Positions 11,748-23,100 of a stretch of DNA of 64,000 nt are shown here, piece by piece. Position 1 is the stretch's first letter, and each line of letters begins with the position of its first letter. The notes beneath the pieces are model-generated. The model did not search any database. It was not told where the DNA came from and was given only the letters and a program-made list of their open reading frames with translations. Location of the stretch: the NCBI GenBank assembly GCA_001972305.1, contig BDDD01001777.1:36104-100103 (forward strand). The letters are read 5' to 3'. This stretch comes from Cephalotus follicularis (taxonomy: Eukaryota; Streptophyta; Magnoliopsida; Oxalidales; Cephalotaceae). A program made the position numbers and the translations under genes.

Positions 11748-13074
11748 GCCGTAAGGTACAAATACAAATCTTTCTCATCCTTAGGTTTTGATATCAGAGG
11801 AGGGGAAGCCATGTATTCCTTCAACTTGTCGAAGGCTGCTTGACATTCATTCGACCAAGAAAATCCCTTGGGATCTCTTAATACTTTGAAAAAAGGGAGA
11901 CACTCTTCTGCTGACTTTGAGACAAACCTGCTCATGGCTACTATTCTTCCATTCAACTTCTGTATATCCCTGATGGTTTGAGGAGGCCTCATGCTCTGAA
12001 TTGCTGAAATTTTCTCCGGATTAGCCTCTATTCCTCTGCTCAAGACCATGAATCCGAGGAACTTGCCAGATGTGACCCCAAAAGTACACTTTGAGGATTG
12101 AGCTTCATCTTGTATTTCCTCAAAACTTCAAAAGTTTCCTCCAAGTCTTTAATGTGGGGACTCCTCGCTGGCGACTTGAAGAGCATATCGTCAATAGACA
12201 CCTCCATGTTTCTCCTGATCTGGGGTTCAAAGATCTTGTTGACCAACCGTTGGTAGGTTGCTCCAGTGTTCTTCAATCCAAAGGGCATGACTTTATAGCA
12301 GTACATGCCTCTGTCAATGATGAAGGCTGTTTTGTTCTCGTCAGGCCCATACATGGGGATTTTATTGTACCCCGAGTATGCATCCAAGAAGCTTAACATT
12401 CTGTATCCCGATGTCGCATCCACCAATTGATCAATCTTCGGGAGAGGGAAGTGATCCTTCGGGTAAGCTTTGTTGAGGTCAGTGAAGTCAATACACATTC
12501 TCCACTTATCATTTGCTTTCTTGACTAGGACAGGGTTCACCAGCCAGTCAGAATAGTGCACTTCCCTGATGAACCCCACTTGTAACAGCTTGCTCACCTC
12601 CTCGGCTATTACCTACTGCCTCTCCAGAGCGAAGTTCCTTTTTTTCTGCTTGGTCGGAGGCCTCATAGGATCCACACTTAGCTTATGCACCATCACCTCT
12701 AGGCTAATCCCAGGGACTTCCTCTGCCGACCAAGCAAACACATCTTTATTATTTCTGAGGAACGTTATTAGTTCCCCTTTCTCCACTTCTCCAAGTTGTG
12801 AGCCGACTTAGATAATTCTTTCTTCATTGCCCTCCTCCAAGGGCACTTGTACAACTTCTTGAACAGGCTGTGGACACTCGGGCTCCACATCCCCTCTAAG
12901 CTCCACATTTGCAATAAGAAGTACTTTTTCCTTCCCTTTATCCATTACGGTAGTTTTATAGCACTGCCTTGCCACCTGTTGATCTCCTCAGACTTCCCTC
13001 ATGCCAAACCTTGTTGGGAATTTCATCACCAAGTGTTTCATAGACACTATCGCCTCCATCAAATTCAAACCTGG
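11748..13074 (-). pseudogene. gypsy-1 reverse transcriptase and start of RNase H
   Basis: Encodes MSKLLQVGFIREVHYSDWL, WRMCIDFTDLNKAYPKD, SFLDAYSGYNKIPMY and KVMPFGLKNTGATYQRL, the fingers and palm of a Ty3/gypsy RT, then the connection region (GIEANPEKISAI, FSWSNECQAAFDKLKEYM). The catalytic Y-x-D-D box reads SIDDML, so the tyrosine is replaced by serine. Several in-frame stops lie in the upstream part (for example about 12615 and 12805), and the frame shifts near 12045. The coding strand continues into RNase H across the nested solo LTR. Confidence 0.85.
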
Positions 13075-13470
13075 TCACCCGACTATAGCATTGTACGAGA
13101 TTGGTGTGCCTACCACCGAGAATGTCATCTGCACCTCGGTCTGACGTGGGACCGTGCCTGCAACCATGGACAAGTCGATGGATCCCAGAGGATGGACCAT
13201 CTCCCCTGTAAAGCCCACCAGTGGGGTTTTCACGGGCATGAGCTGGTTGGTCGATATCCTCAATTGATGAAATGCATGCTTGTATAAGATATTTGTCGAG
13301 CTCCCGCTATCAATAAGAATCCTCTTCATAGTGAAAAGCGTCATTTGAAGAGTTACCACCACTGGGTCATCATGAGGGAGACGTACTCCCTTATAGTCCA
13401 TCTCGGAGAAGGATATTATCTCCTCATCTCTGCCAGACTTCAACCTCTTGTTATGCTGATATTGTTGCAC
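13075..13470 (-). pseudogene. gypsy-1 aspartic protease
   Basis: An open frame of 131 codons contains the retropepsin active site as RILIDSGSSTNIL and a downstream SYNAIVGRPG flap/hydrophobic region typical of Tat-like Ty3 elements. The gypsy-2 counterpart has DNGSS instead of DSGSS. The frame is isolated from gag by stops and a frameshift upstream. Confidence 0.75.
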
Positions 13471-13639
13471 AGCAAAAGTTTGTTTTGTGTAGGTCTTTCT
13501 AGATCTGTTATGGTCGCCACTAGATGCGACCCCTCCAGAGATGGTATGGATGACACCTCTGGGCTACTGTTGTTGTTTCTCTTGTTGCTGTGGAGCCTCT
13601 TCTCTGCGCTCCCTCCTTTCATGAGGAGCATTCCTATCC

Positions 13640-15261
13640 ACATACTTGCGTAGGTTTTCTTTTTTTGAATCAGGTTCTCTATCTGATTTTTCAGGTGCCT
13701 GCACTCCTCTGTATCGTCCCCGTGGTCCCGATGTTACCGACAATATTTTTCTGTTTATCTCTTCTCAGCCGAGGACCTCATTGGTGCGGGCCATTGGATG
13801 GAGACCTTATCCTTCTCCACGCTAAGTATTCTGGTGCGTGTTTCAAGGAAAGGGGAAATTGTTATAGGTCGGGATTGGCGTCCCTCCCCTTGGTGAATCC
13901 TCTCTCTTAGAGAGCTTGTGTCTGAGGTTATCCTTGGGAAGCTCAGACCTCTCCTTCCTCTTCTCTTTCTTCCCGGGAAAATTTCGTGAATGCTCCTATT
14001 TCTCCACCTGATGACCCGACCATGATATTTTTTATTTCCTAGCAGCCATCCCTTCCTCAGCGTTGACATATTTTTCTGCTCTTCTTAACGGGTCTGCCAT
14101 GTCCACCGCAGGTTTCTTCATCAATGAGAAGGTGATGGAGGAATTGTTCTTCAGCCCACTATTCAGAGCTGCTAGGGCGAATGACGGCTCTAGGTCTTTC
14201 ACTGTAAGTGACTCCTTGTTGAACCTGGTGAGGTAGTCTCTTAGTGATTCATCTTTCTCTTGCACCACGTTAATCAGATGTGTAGAATTTCTCCTCTACG
14301 TGGTGCTATTGAGGAACTTAGTAACGAACAGTTCCGTGAACTGCTCAAAATTCTCCACCGAACCCTCTGATAGGGTAGAATACCACGACTGGGCAGCTCC
14401 AATCAGTGTTGCCGGGAATCCTCGGCAGAGGATAACGTCCGAGGCCTGATGCACCAGCATAACCTGGATGTAGTAGCGCACGTGCTGAATTGGGTCCGTG
14501 GACCCATCATACTCCTTGAGACTCCAGAACCAGAATCCCCGAGGGATACGTTCCTTCATGATCTTGGATGTAAAGGGAGTAGCACTGATGTTGCGTACCT
14601 CAGAAAGGTACCCCTTTGACTTCTCTGCTCCTCGGAGCCTTCTCTCCATCTCTGCAAGCCCTCAATTCATTGCTTGCTTAACATATTCTATGTTTCTAGT
14701 CCTGCTAGAAACATGTGACTGCCTAGCCAAAAAGGTTGAACGTGCTGACCTACTCCCACACACCGTCACAGTCCCGCGCGATGCATGGGAATGTGCACCG
14801 GCCTCCTCGGCCCCCGCTGGGTGGTCTACTTCCATGGGATCCTGCTCGTGATGTTGGGGCCAAGGATCGTTGTCGTGATCCCTGGCAGTCGATGACTCCG
14901 CCCTCTGAGATGTATTAATCTCAATTCTCCTCTTCAGGGATGTATTAACCCCTGACCGCCTTGGGGGGAGCATGCCCCTCGAAGGGTTTTGCCTCTGCCC
15001 ACGGGGGCGTTGGTTCTCCCGGGCCAGCCTGTGCGGTCCAGACTGTCCTCGGACGATTGTTTGAGCAGGTCCGACCTGATTTTGGTTGGCCAAATTGGTG
15101 GTCAACAGGTTGGTGAGGCGCTCCACTCCCTGGAGCAACTGACTGAATTTCTCCCCAATAATGGGAGCTTGCTCGGGAGCCGCAACCTGACCGGCATCAG
15201 GAGGTGGAATCTCAAGTGCTCGGCTGCCGGTGGCTCCAGAGTTGTTGTTTCTTCTCGGCAT
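13640..15261 (-). pseudogene. gypsy-1 gag, broken
   Basis: Starts at the ATG complement 15259-15261 (MPRRNNNSGATGSR), a short distance after the primer-binding site. It carries the retrotransposon gag core (EYDGSTDPIQHVRYYIQ, GAAQSWYSTLSEGSVENF, DYLTRFNKESLTVKDLE) and near its end a zinc knuckle HRDHGDDTEEC. Stops occur after codon 199, after FLNSTT and after MAARK, and the frame shifts before the knuckle. The matching gag in gypsy-2 is open except for one amber codon. Confidence 0.8.
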
Positions 15262-15287
15262 GATTCTTAATAGTTTTTTGCTGCGTT

Positions 15288-15304
15288 TTCCATAGACGGC
15301 GTCA
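15288..15304 (-). other. gypsy-1 primer-binding site
   Basis: On the minus strand the sequence two bases after the LTR is TGACGCCGTCTATGG. The gypsy-2 version is TGGCGCCGTCTGTGG. The first nine bases of the latter match the complement of a plant tRNA-Asp 3' end (TGGCGCCGT), as in other Tat and Athila elements. The gypsy-1 copy has one substitution in that core. Confidence 0.65.
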
Positions 15305-15306
15305 AC

Positions 15307-15936
15307 TGTTGATACAAAAATCCTCTACTCAACAGTATCACACGTATAGGACTTTGATTTGTTGAGAGAAACACTGTGAAAGCTCCGAGAAGATAATGAG
15401 GATGGTGGTGTGACTGTATTCCCTGCACAAGTAAGCAAACAAATCGTAGGTCCATGAGGGTTTACTCCCGGAGACACTCCGATGCTTAAGTTAGACAAGG
15501 CAAGGAAGAATACAATCACAAAGTGCTTTAGTATGTCAAAATGGCTGACTTGTGTAAAGTCTTTGATTCTGGTACTTATAGAGATGGTTTGTAACTGCCT
15601 CTGCATAATTCTCAGAAGTGATTTGTGTTCCCCTAAGGAAATGCCGAGGATCTCGGGATTTCCCTAATTCCCCGACGAATTTGGGGCCAAGCTCTTATTA
15701 AGGGTTATCTTTACAGACTTTGAATCCCTGGAATATAGGCTGATTTTGGGGCCTTATTTCGTTATGGCCGAGAAAGTCCTCTGAAAAACAGATGAGGATC
15801 TCGCATGTTTCTTTATTTGGCTCTAAGGCGTTTTCTCTAGTTGTTATCCACTTAGATTTTAAATCCTTTATACACGTGACAGTGGCTGCAAAGGATACGT
15901 GGCGCACTGAATATTAGTAGATTTTTTCGCTCATCA
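15307..15936 (-). repeat. 5' LTR of gypsy-1
   Basis: A 630-bp partner of 1110-1739. On the plus strand it runs from TGTTGATAC to GCTCATCA, so the sense LTR is TG...CA. Followed by TCGTT, the presumed target duplication. Confidence 0.9.
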
Positions 15937-17065
15937 TCGTTATAGTTTTTTCTTTCTAGTAATTTGTATGATGATATTTAGAGATGATGTTTTATCAAAG
16001 AGGCAACTATTCATTGTTAAGCAATCTCTCAAATCAAGTACAAACTTCAAGGATTTATATAATTATTTAGCATCATTTTTAATCGTAATATATGACATTC
16101 AATATTGTCAGATGAGATGATAGAACTTAGGCAATTGTATTTTTAAGCAATGTTGATTCTAGTACAAACACAATGGTAGTTTCTATTGCAATATATTTTG
16201 CTATTATTTTTAGTTTTTTATTATCGTGGTTATAGTTTCGTTATTGTTTTAAAACCCAAATCGAACCTCGACCCGAATAGGGGTTCGGGTCAAGTCCGGT
16301 CTAATAGCTCGAACTGTCCAGTCAATCAGACGACACAAAAAAAAATCAGAAAAAAATTATTGTTATTTTTTTAATTTTTAAAGACCCAATCGGTTTAATC
16401 CCAGGTTTAACCGGTTAGACTGACTGGGTCTTTGTCCAACTCGACTCAACTATGGCCAATTAAAAATTAAATTTAAAAAAAAAACGGATCGACCTGAGGT
16501 TTGTGTTCGGTTGAAATCGAACAAACTAACTCATCCAATCCAATTTTTAAAGCAATGCATTTCGCTCACTTTTTACGTATGAGAATTGTCCGATAACTGT
16601 TATTGCGGACTAATTCAATTCCTTAATGAACATTTCATCCTTTTTATCAAAATATTTCATATCCTTATTTAACAACATATATAAGTACTTATTACTCATT
16701 TGAACATTGTGTGGTTAAAGATGCAAACTTTTAATCTTAATAAAGATAGAGAATTTATTGAATATTATGTGGAAAGAAAGAAGGATCTACATCAATAAAG
16801 GGAAAACAAGGTTGGGAAAACAATTTAGTTTTTAATCAAAATCCGATCCATGGCAGGCGAAAGACGGTACCGTTTATGGCACAAAGCCAGGGAGAAAGAA
16901 GAGAAGACAGTGGCGGTAAAGTCATGAAATTAACTCTACTAGGGCATTAACCCAACCACAATTCAAAGGTTAGAAAAAGAACAAAACCAAAATTCATTTA
17001 GGCGGGAAAATCCCAAGGTTAACTCCCTTTCTCTCTCTGACGTTTCATTTCTTCACTATCTCAAT

Positions 17066-17069
<4 letters not shown>
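15937..17069. other. Intergenic region upstream of the DDT gene
   Basis: AT-rich, no gene seen. At 16250-16520 there is a GC-richer patch with imperfect inverted segments (GACCCAATCGGTTTAA and CCGGTTAGACTGACTGGGTC) that may be an old transposon remnant. The last 250 bp before the ATG should contain the promoter and leader of the DDT gene. Confidence 0.5.
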
Positions 17070-17097
<28 letters not shown>

Positions 17098-17098
17098 C
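17070..17098. repeat. (CT)n repeat just before the DDT gene start
   Basis: About 13-14 CT units end two bases before the ATG at 17101. CT-rich leaders are common in plant genes. Length polymorphism is likely. Confidence 0.85.
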
Positions 17099-17100
17099 GA

Positions 17101-20100
17101 ATGGAAACGGCGTCGTTGTCGAAAGACGGAACCGGAGACGACTCAGTTATGGTGTTGGACGACTCGTTGTTGGAATCCGACGTCGAGAAGCTACGTGGAC
17201 GATGGGAACTCGCCTCCGTACTCAACTTTTTAACCGTAAGTTCCTTCATATTTTTTTTATATTAAATAAGAAAACATAAAACTTGTTATAATAGCGTAAA
17301 ACTCGCTGTTTTGTGGCGTTTTGTTTGGTTAATGTGTCACTGATTTTGAGAGAGGGGTTTGTTTTACAGGTTTTTGAGCCAGTTTTCGGGAGTGATTCGA
17401 AGATAACAGCTGAAGAGATCGAGATGGGCCTTATTAGACCCAATAGTTCACTGACAAAGCTTCACATTACTCTGTTGAAGGTTTTTTATTATTGTTATCG
17501 ATGCATATGTCTGTTAATTCACTTTCTTAGGATAACTATTGCAAAATTCCCTTGATTGAATTTATGGCCTCGTAGTACATCTATATGCAAGTATTATTGC
17601 TTGTGCTTTTATTTTATATAGTGATGTGAAATTTGTCTAGATGCACAAAAAGAAATCTATTTTTTTTTTTAAGTTTCAATGCTGGATTGTGCTTTATTTT
17701 GTAATTATTGTTGTGAAGTAAACTCACAAAATTATTATCTACCACTGTCAGTCTTATCTTTGGAGAAAAACACATCAGTCGGATAGAAAGGAAAAAAATT
17801 ATACGCTTGTTGAAGGTGGAGTTGTAAATAAAACAATTCCTTTTGTCATTTATCATAATTATATGATACTTAGAAAGAAGCAGCGGCGAGCTAAAACCCT
17901 GCATTCCATTATGGTACAAGGGGTTGGTGCTTGCAAACTCTGAAAAGATCTTATAACAGTTATAGCATTAAACAGGATGATCATTTGTGGTTATCTTCTT
18001 ATTGTAGCAAACGAATTTACTGATTTTATTGAACAGCTGTTAGCTAACTATGTGATCTGATTTTTTACCAGGGAATTCCGCCTGTAAGTAAAGTATTGAA
18101 TGTTTCCGATGCATGGATAAGTGCACTTGGTAAGAAACTTGATATGTGGTGGCCATGGGTAAGGGATTATTTTGCTACTGAGATTATGCACCTTACTCCT
18201 CTGTAACTGATACCAACATGGAATGTGCACACTAATGCGCCTATGTTTCAGGTAGCTGAAGGGGAGAATCCTCTAACAGCAGCCAATGGGTATTAGCCAT
18301 GTGTTTTTCTTACTAAATTTTACGATGTTGGATTCTCTATGACAAATTCAGACTTTTTACTGAGGCTGTAATGGCTTTTCTGCTGCATTTGTATGTGCAG
18401 GAAGGAGATACTTAGATATAAAGAACTTGATGCCACAAATCGTTTGCTGATATTAAAAGCACTTTGTGAAATCCGAGCTGAAGTAATATTTTAGTTGTTG
18501 TTTACTTAATGCTTTGGGTTCTTACTAGATGATACCCTAACTGTTTATTCTATCACTTCGTGTGTTGCATGTGGACTTTATGTTTGTATCGTGCATTGTA
18601 TTCCGCCATACTGCAATCAAGTTTAATAGGTAGAAAATTCTTAATATGTATGCTGCATCATTGTGGTTATGCTGTTTTGTTTTCTCCAACTAGGATATAA
18701 TTGGTTTCATTTTGTTTACAGCAAGATGATATAGTGTCATATGTCAATGATTCTCTAAAACAAGGGACTGATATCTCCCTTTTTCGGAAAGATATGATAG
18801 GGGGGAAGTTAAATGGAACCTCATACTGGTAATTCTGGAACTTTTTTTTTTTTGTTGTGATTTCTCTTATTTGTTGCATGATCACTGTTAGAAATTTCAT
18901 ATGATTTGCTGGATGATCGGTGCTAATAATTCTGTTTTTGGTAGGTGTGATGGAAATATAATTACTGGTTATAGATTGTACAAGGAAGTAAACAAGGTTG
19001 AGTCAAAGTCAAAAATGAAGGGCAAATCATGTCTAAGTCTACCCGGCATCTGTTTTGAATGGGAAACACTTGCCACTAATCTTGAAGAATTTCGCAAAGT
19101 TGCTGTGAGAATACAAATTCTGTTTGATTGAACTAGAATCTTCTTTTTATTGAAGTTGTGTTGGAACCGGAATTCTTTGTTACTTGTTTTACCGGTAATT
19201 GCAGGATGAACTCTTATCAAGCAAAGTTGTAGCAGAAGTTGCTGTTGGAAAAACTATTGGATCTGATGCCATTCAGGATATGGAGAAATTTCAAAAGGTG
19301 AGTTTACGGATATGTGATTTGTATATTATATTCTCTGTCAGATAAAAAAATATATGCTCTGCTAGTTTCTTTTATTGGCAAAAACAATACATCTACTCCT
19401 GTTGGGTTTAATAGAAGAAAGAGAGGGCACTCAAACGAAAACAAAGGGAAGAGCAGCTTTTGAATGGTTTCAGAAAAACCTACAATGCTGGGACTGGGAT
19501 TACTCGTTCCTGTCGCACTCGCAGGGTCATCAATTACACATTTGGTATGATATAATAATTTTTATACATCTTGTTAACTGATAATGAATATATGAATTGT
19601 ATTATGTTAAAGAGAAAAGCCATATATATAGGCTTAGTACATAAATATGGGCCTCTTAGCTAAGCCCAACTTGTAAGTAAATATTAACGATAAAACTCCC
19701 CCTCAAGTTGGGGCATACATATCATATAGTCCTAACCGATGACAAATATAAGACACTCGACCATTACGGAGAAGCTTGGTGAAGATGTCTGCTAGTTGTT
19801 CTTCTGAACGGGTATGGACTAATTTAAGTTCCCCACAGTTAACTTTATCACGAACAAAATGACAATCCACTTCAACGTGCTTTGTCCGTTCATGAAACAT
19901 TGAATTACTAGCAATATGCATCGCAGATTTGTTATCACAATGAAGTGTAGATGGCCTGGTCACAGAAAATCCAATCTCAGTCAACGACATATGAATCCAT
20001 TGTAATTCTCCAGTCACATTAGCCATGGCGCTATACTGAGCCTCTGCACTAGAGCGAGAAACAACAGATTGTTTCTTGCTTTACAAGGTTTCCACCAAGA

Positions 20101-23100
20101 AAAACACAATACCTTGAAGTAGACCGACGAATAACCGGACATCCAACCCAATCTGCATCTGAATAACCTCTCACCTCTAAACAATCAGGGTCAGAATAAC
20201 CAGCAATATGAAGGTGTCCTCTATAACGAAATATCAGTCCTCGACCAAGAGCACTTTTCAAATATCGAACAATATGAAGGACTGCTTGCCAATGAGTAGT
20301 ATGAGGAGCACTCATAAATTGACTTACTGCACTCACAGCGAATGAAATATCTGGTCGAGTAATAGTGAGGTAGTTCAATTTGCCCACTAAACGTCGATAT
20401 TTCTCAAGATCATGAAGAAACTCAACTTTCTCATTATCCAGCTTTACAAGAGGATCCATCGGACTGTCATTAGGCTTACAATCACTCAGACTTGCATCAC
20501 TCAAGATATCAAAAGAGTATTTACTTTGACACAAAGCAATACCAACCTCCGAATATGAAACTTCAATACCTAGAAAGTAACGGAGACGACCCAAGTCTTT
20601 AGTATTAAATTTTTGTTGTAAAAACTGCTTGAGTCGTTGTATACCTCTATCGTCACTTTCAGTAATAATAATATCATCAACATAAACAAGAAGAATCACA
20701 CACCCAACTGAGGAGGTCATACTAAACACAGAGTGATCAACATTGCATCGTTGCATACCAAAACCAATCACAGCATCACTAAATTTGCCAAACCAAGCAC
20801 GGGGAGATTGTTTCAAACCATAGAGAGCCTTCCGAAGTCGGCAAACTTTATCCCCCTGAGCAGCAAACCCGGGAGGTTGCTCCATATAAACCTCTTCTTT
20901 AAGATCGTCGTGAAGAAAGGCATTCTTGACATCCAACTGATGCAATGCCCAGCGAAAACAAGCAGCTAAAGAAATCATAATACGAACTGATGAAATCTTA
21001 GCCACTGGAGAAAAGGTCTCATCATAATCAATGTCATAAGTCTGGATATAACCCTTTGCAACAGGACGAGTCTTTAAACGTGCTATTGTACTATCTGGAT
21101 GATGTTTGACAGTAAACACCCAACGACACTCAACTAATTGTTTACCGGGGGGTAAAGTAACAAGATCCCAAGTCTAATTATCATGCAAAGCATTCATCTC
21201 TTCCTCCATAGCTCGGGTCCACCCAGAATGAGTGAGTGTTTCTTGCACACTACGAGGCACAAACACAGAAGCCAGATAAGAGACAAAGGCAGTCATATCA
21301 GGAGAGAGATTTGTATAAGAGACAGAGTGAGAAAGAGGATACCGAGAACCGTATGGGAAAGAGTACGATGTGCAATGGGTGACTCAGTAGACACAGGAAC
21401 AGGTGGATCAGGGACGACCGCCAGTGGTGGTGGGACGGATCGTGGACGTCGAGAGTATACCTGCAAGGGTAACGGTTTGGGCGGAGGAATCGGTACTAGT
21501 AAAGAATCATCTATTGAAGGTTCTGGCTGAGAATCATTATTGTAATAAGTCTGATTCTCAAAGAATGTCACATCAGCAGAAATATATACTCGACGTTGAC
21601 ATGGATTATAACAAACATATCCCTTTTGAGTGCGAGAGTAGCCAACAAACACACATTTTTCGGCTCGAGAAGACAATTTGTTCAACATGGGATCCAATGA
21701 ATGTACAAAGCAAACACAATCAAAGATGCGAGGACGAACAGTCCACAGAGGACGATCAGGATGAAGAAGAGCATAAGGAATACCCCCCTGTAACACAGAA
21801 GATGGAAAACGATTAATGAGATGATAAGAAGTGAGAAGGGCATAGCTCTAGAAGGTTTTTGGCATATTTGTGTGGAGAAGTAGACACCGAGCGACATCTA
21901 ATAAGTGATGATTTTCTCGCTCAGCAACCTCATTTTGTTGGGTAGTGTGAGCACATGAACTCTGGTGTAGAATGCCATGGGTCTCAAGAAAAGGGATAAA
22001 CTGAGTAGCGTAAAAGTATTCACGAGCATTATCAGTGCGCAAACATTTCACAGATACACCATATTGAGTAAGAACTTCATGATAAAAATTGCGAAAACAA
22101 TGAAAAACCTCAGTACGATCTTTTATTAAATATAACCACGTTGTACGACTATAGTCGTCAATATATGTTACAAAATATTTAAAACCAAATGAGGACTCAC
22201 GACTAGGACCCTAGACGTCCGAGTGAGCTAACTCAAACGGTTGAGACCGACGACTCACACCTCGGGAGCTGAAGGACGTCCGATGGTGTTTACCTAATTG
22301 ACAGGTTGTACAATGAAACTGAAGACTCGATTTAGACACAAATGGAAAGTTACAGAGAACATCTGCTGATGGATGACCAAGACGGTAGTGAAGATCGTAC
22401 AGGACATTAATTGAAACAGCGGTAATAATATTTGGATCCAGTAAGTAGAGACCCCCAGACTTACGCCCACCACCGACCTCCGATCCTGAAAAACACACAA
22501 AGTGGACGAAAATAAGACAGTACAATCAAGTTCACGAGTGAGGTGGCCAACAGATAACAAACTACAAGGAAAATTTGGAACATGATAAACAGACGGTAAG
22601 GACAAAGATGAACTCAAGGATACAAAACTTGTACCGGCAACCTTGGACTTAGAACCATCCGCCAAGGTAACAGAGGTAGAAGAACCTGAAGAGATGGTGG
22701 AAAGGAGGTTTTGATCGCCAGTCATATGATGGGTAGCCTCGGAATCAATGATCCAAGGGCGAGAAGAACCAGATAAGAGACAAGCAGGATTAGGCTTAAT
22801 GTGTTGTGCAAAAGTAGCAGCAGGAGTATAATCACCAGGAGGTTGAGACCGAATCATCGCATCATACTCAGTACGGGTCAAGTGTAAGGTCATCATTCCA
22901 GAAGAAGGATATGAAGTACTAGGAGACTCACTAGAAGCTCCAAGAGATGCCTGCAAACCTCTCAAGTCAGGGCGAAGGTCATAGCAATAGTCCACCGTAT
23001 GACCATCACGTTGACAATGGGTACAAAAACGACCAGATTTGGTTGCCTGAGAACTACTAATACTACCTCCTCGAGGGACAGCACTGCTACGGCCTCTACT

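Larger units (their letters stand above)
1110..15936 (-). mobile_element. Tat-type Ty3/gypsy LTR retrotransposon (gypsy-1), degenerate
   Basis: Complete but decayed element, sense strand minus. The 630-bp LTRs (1110-1739 and 15307-15936) begin TGTTGATAC (TATTGATAC on the left) and end TCATCA on the plus strand. The flanking 5-mers TCGTG and TCGTT look like a diverged target duplication. Reading leftward the order is LTR, primer-binding site, gag, protease, RT, RNase H, a second (archaeal-type) RNase H, integrase, a spacer, an antisense gene and LTR. The second RNase H and the extra antisense gene are hallmarks of the Tat lineage. LTRs differ at roughly 50 of 630 positions by eye, and all coding domains carry stops or frameshifts, so the insertion is old. 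A 4.0-kb solo LTR sits inside it. Confidence 0.9.
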
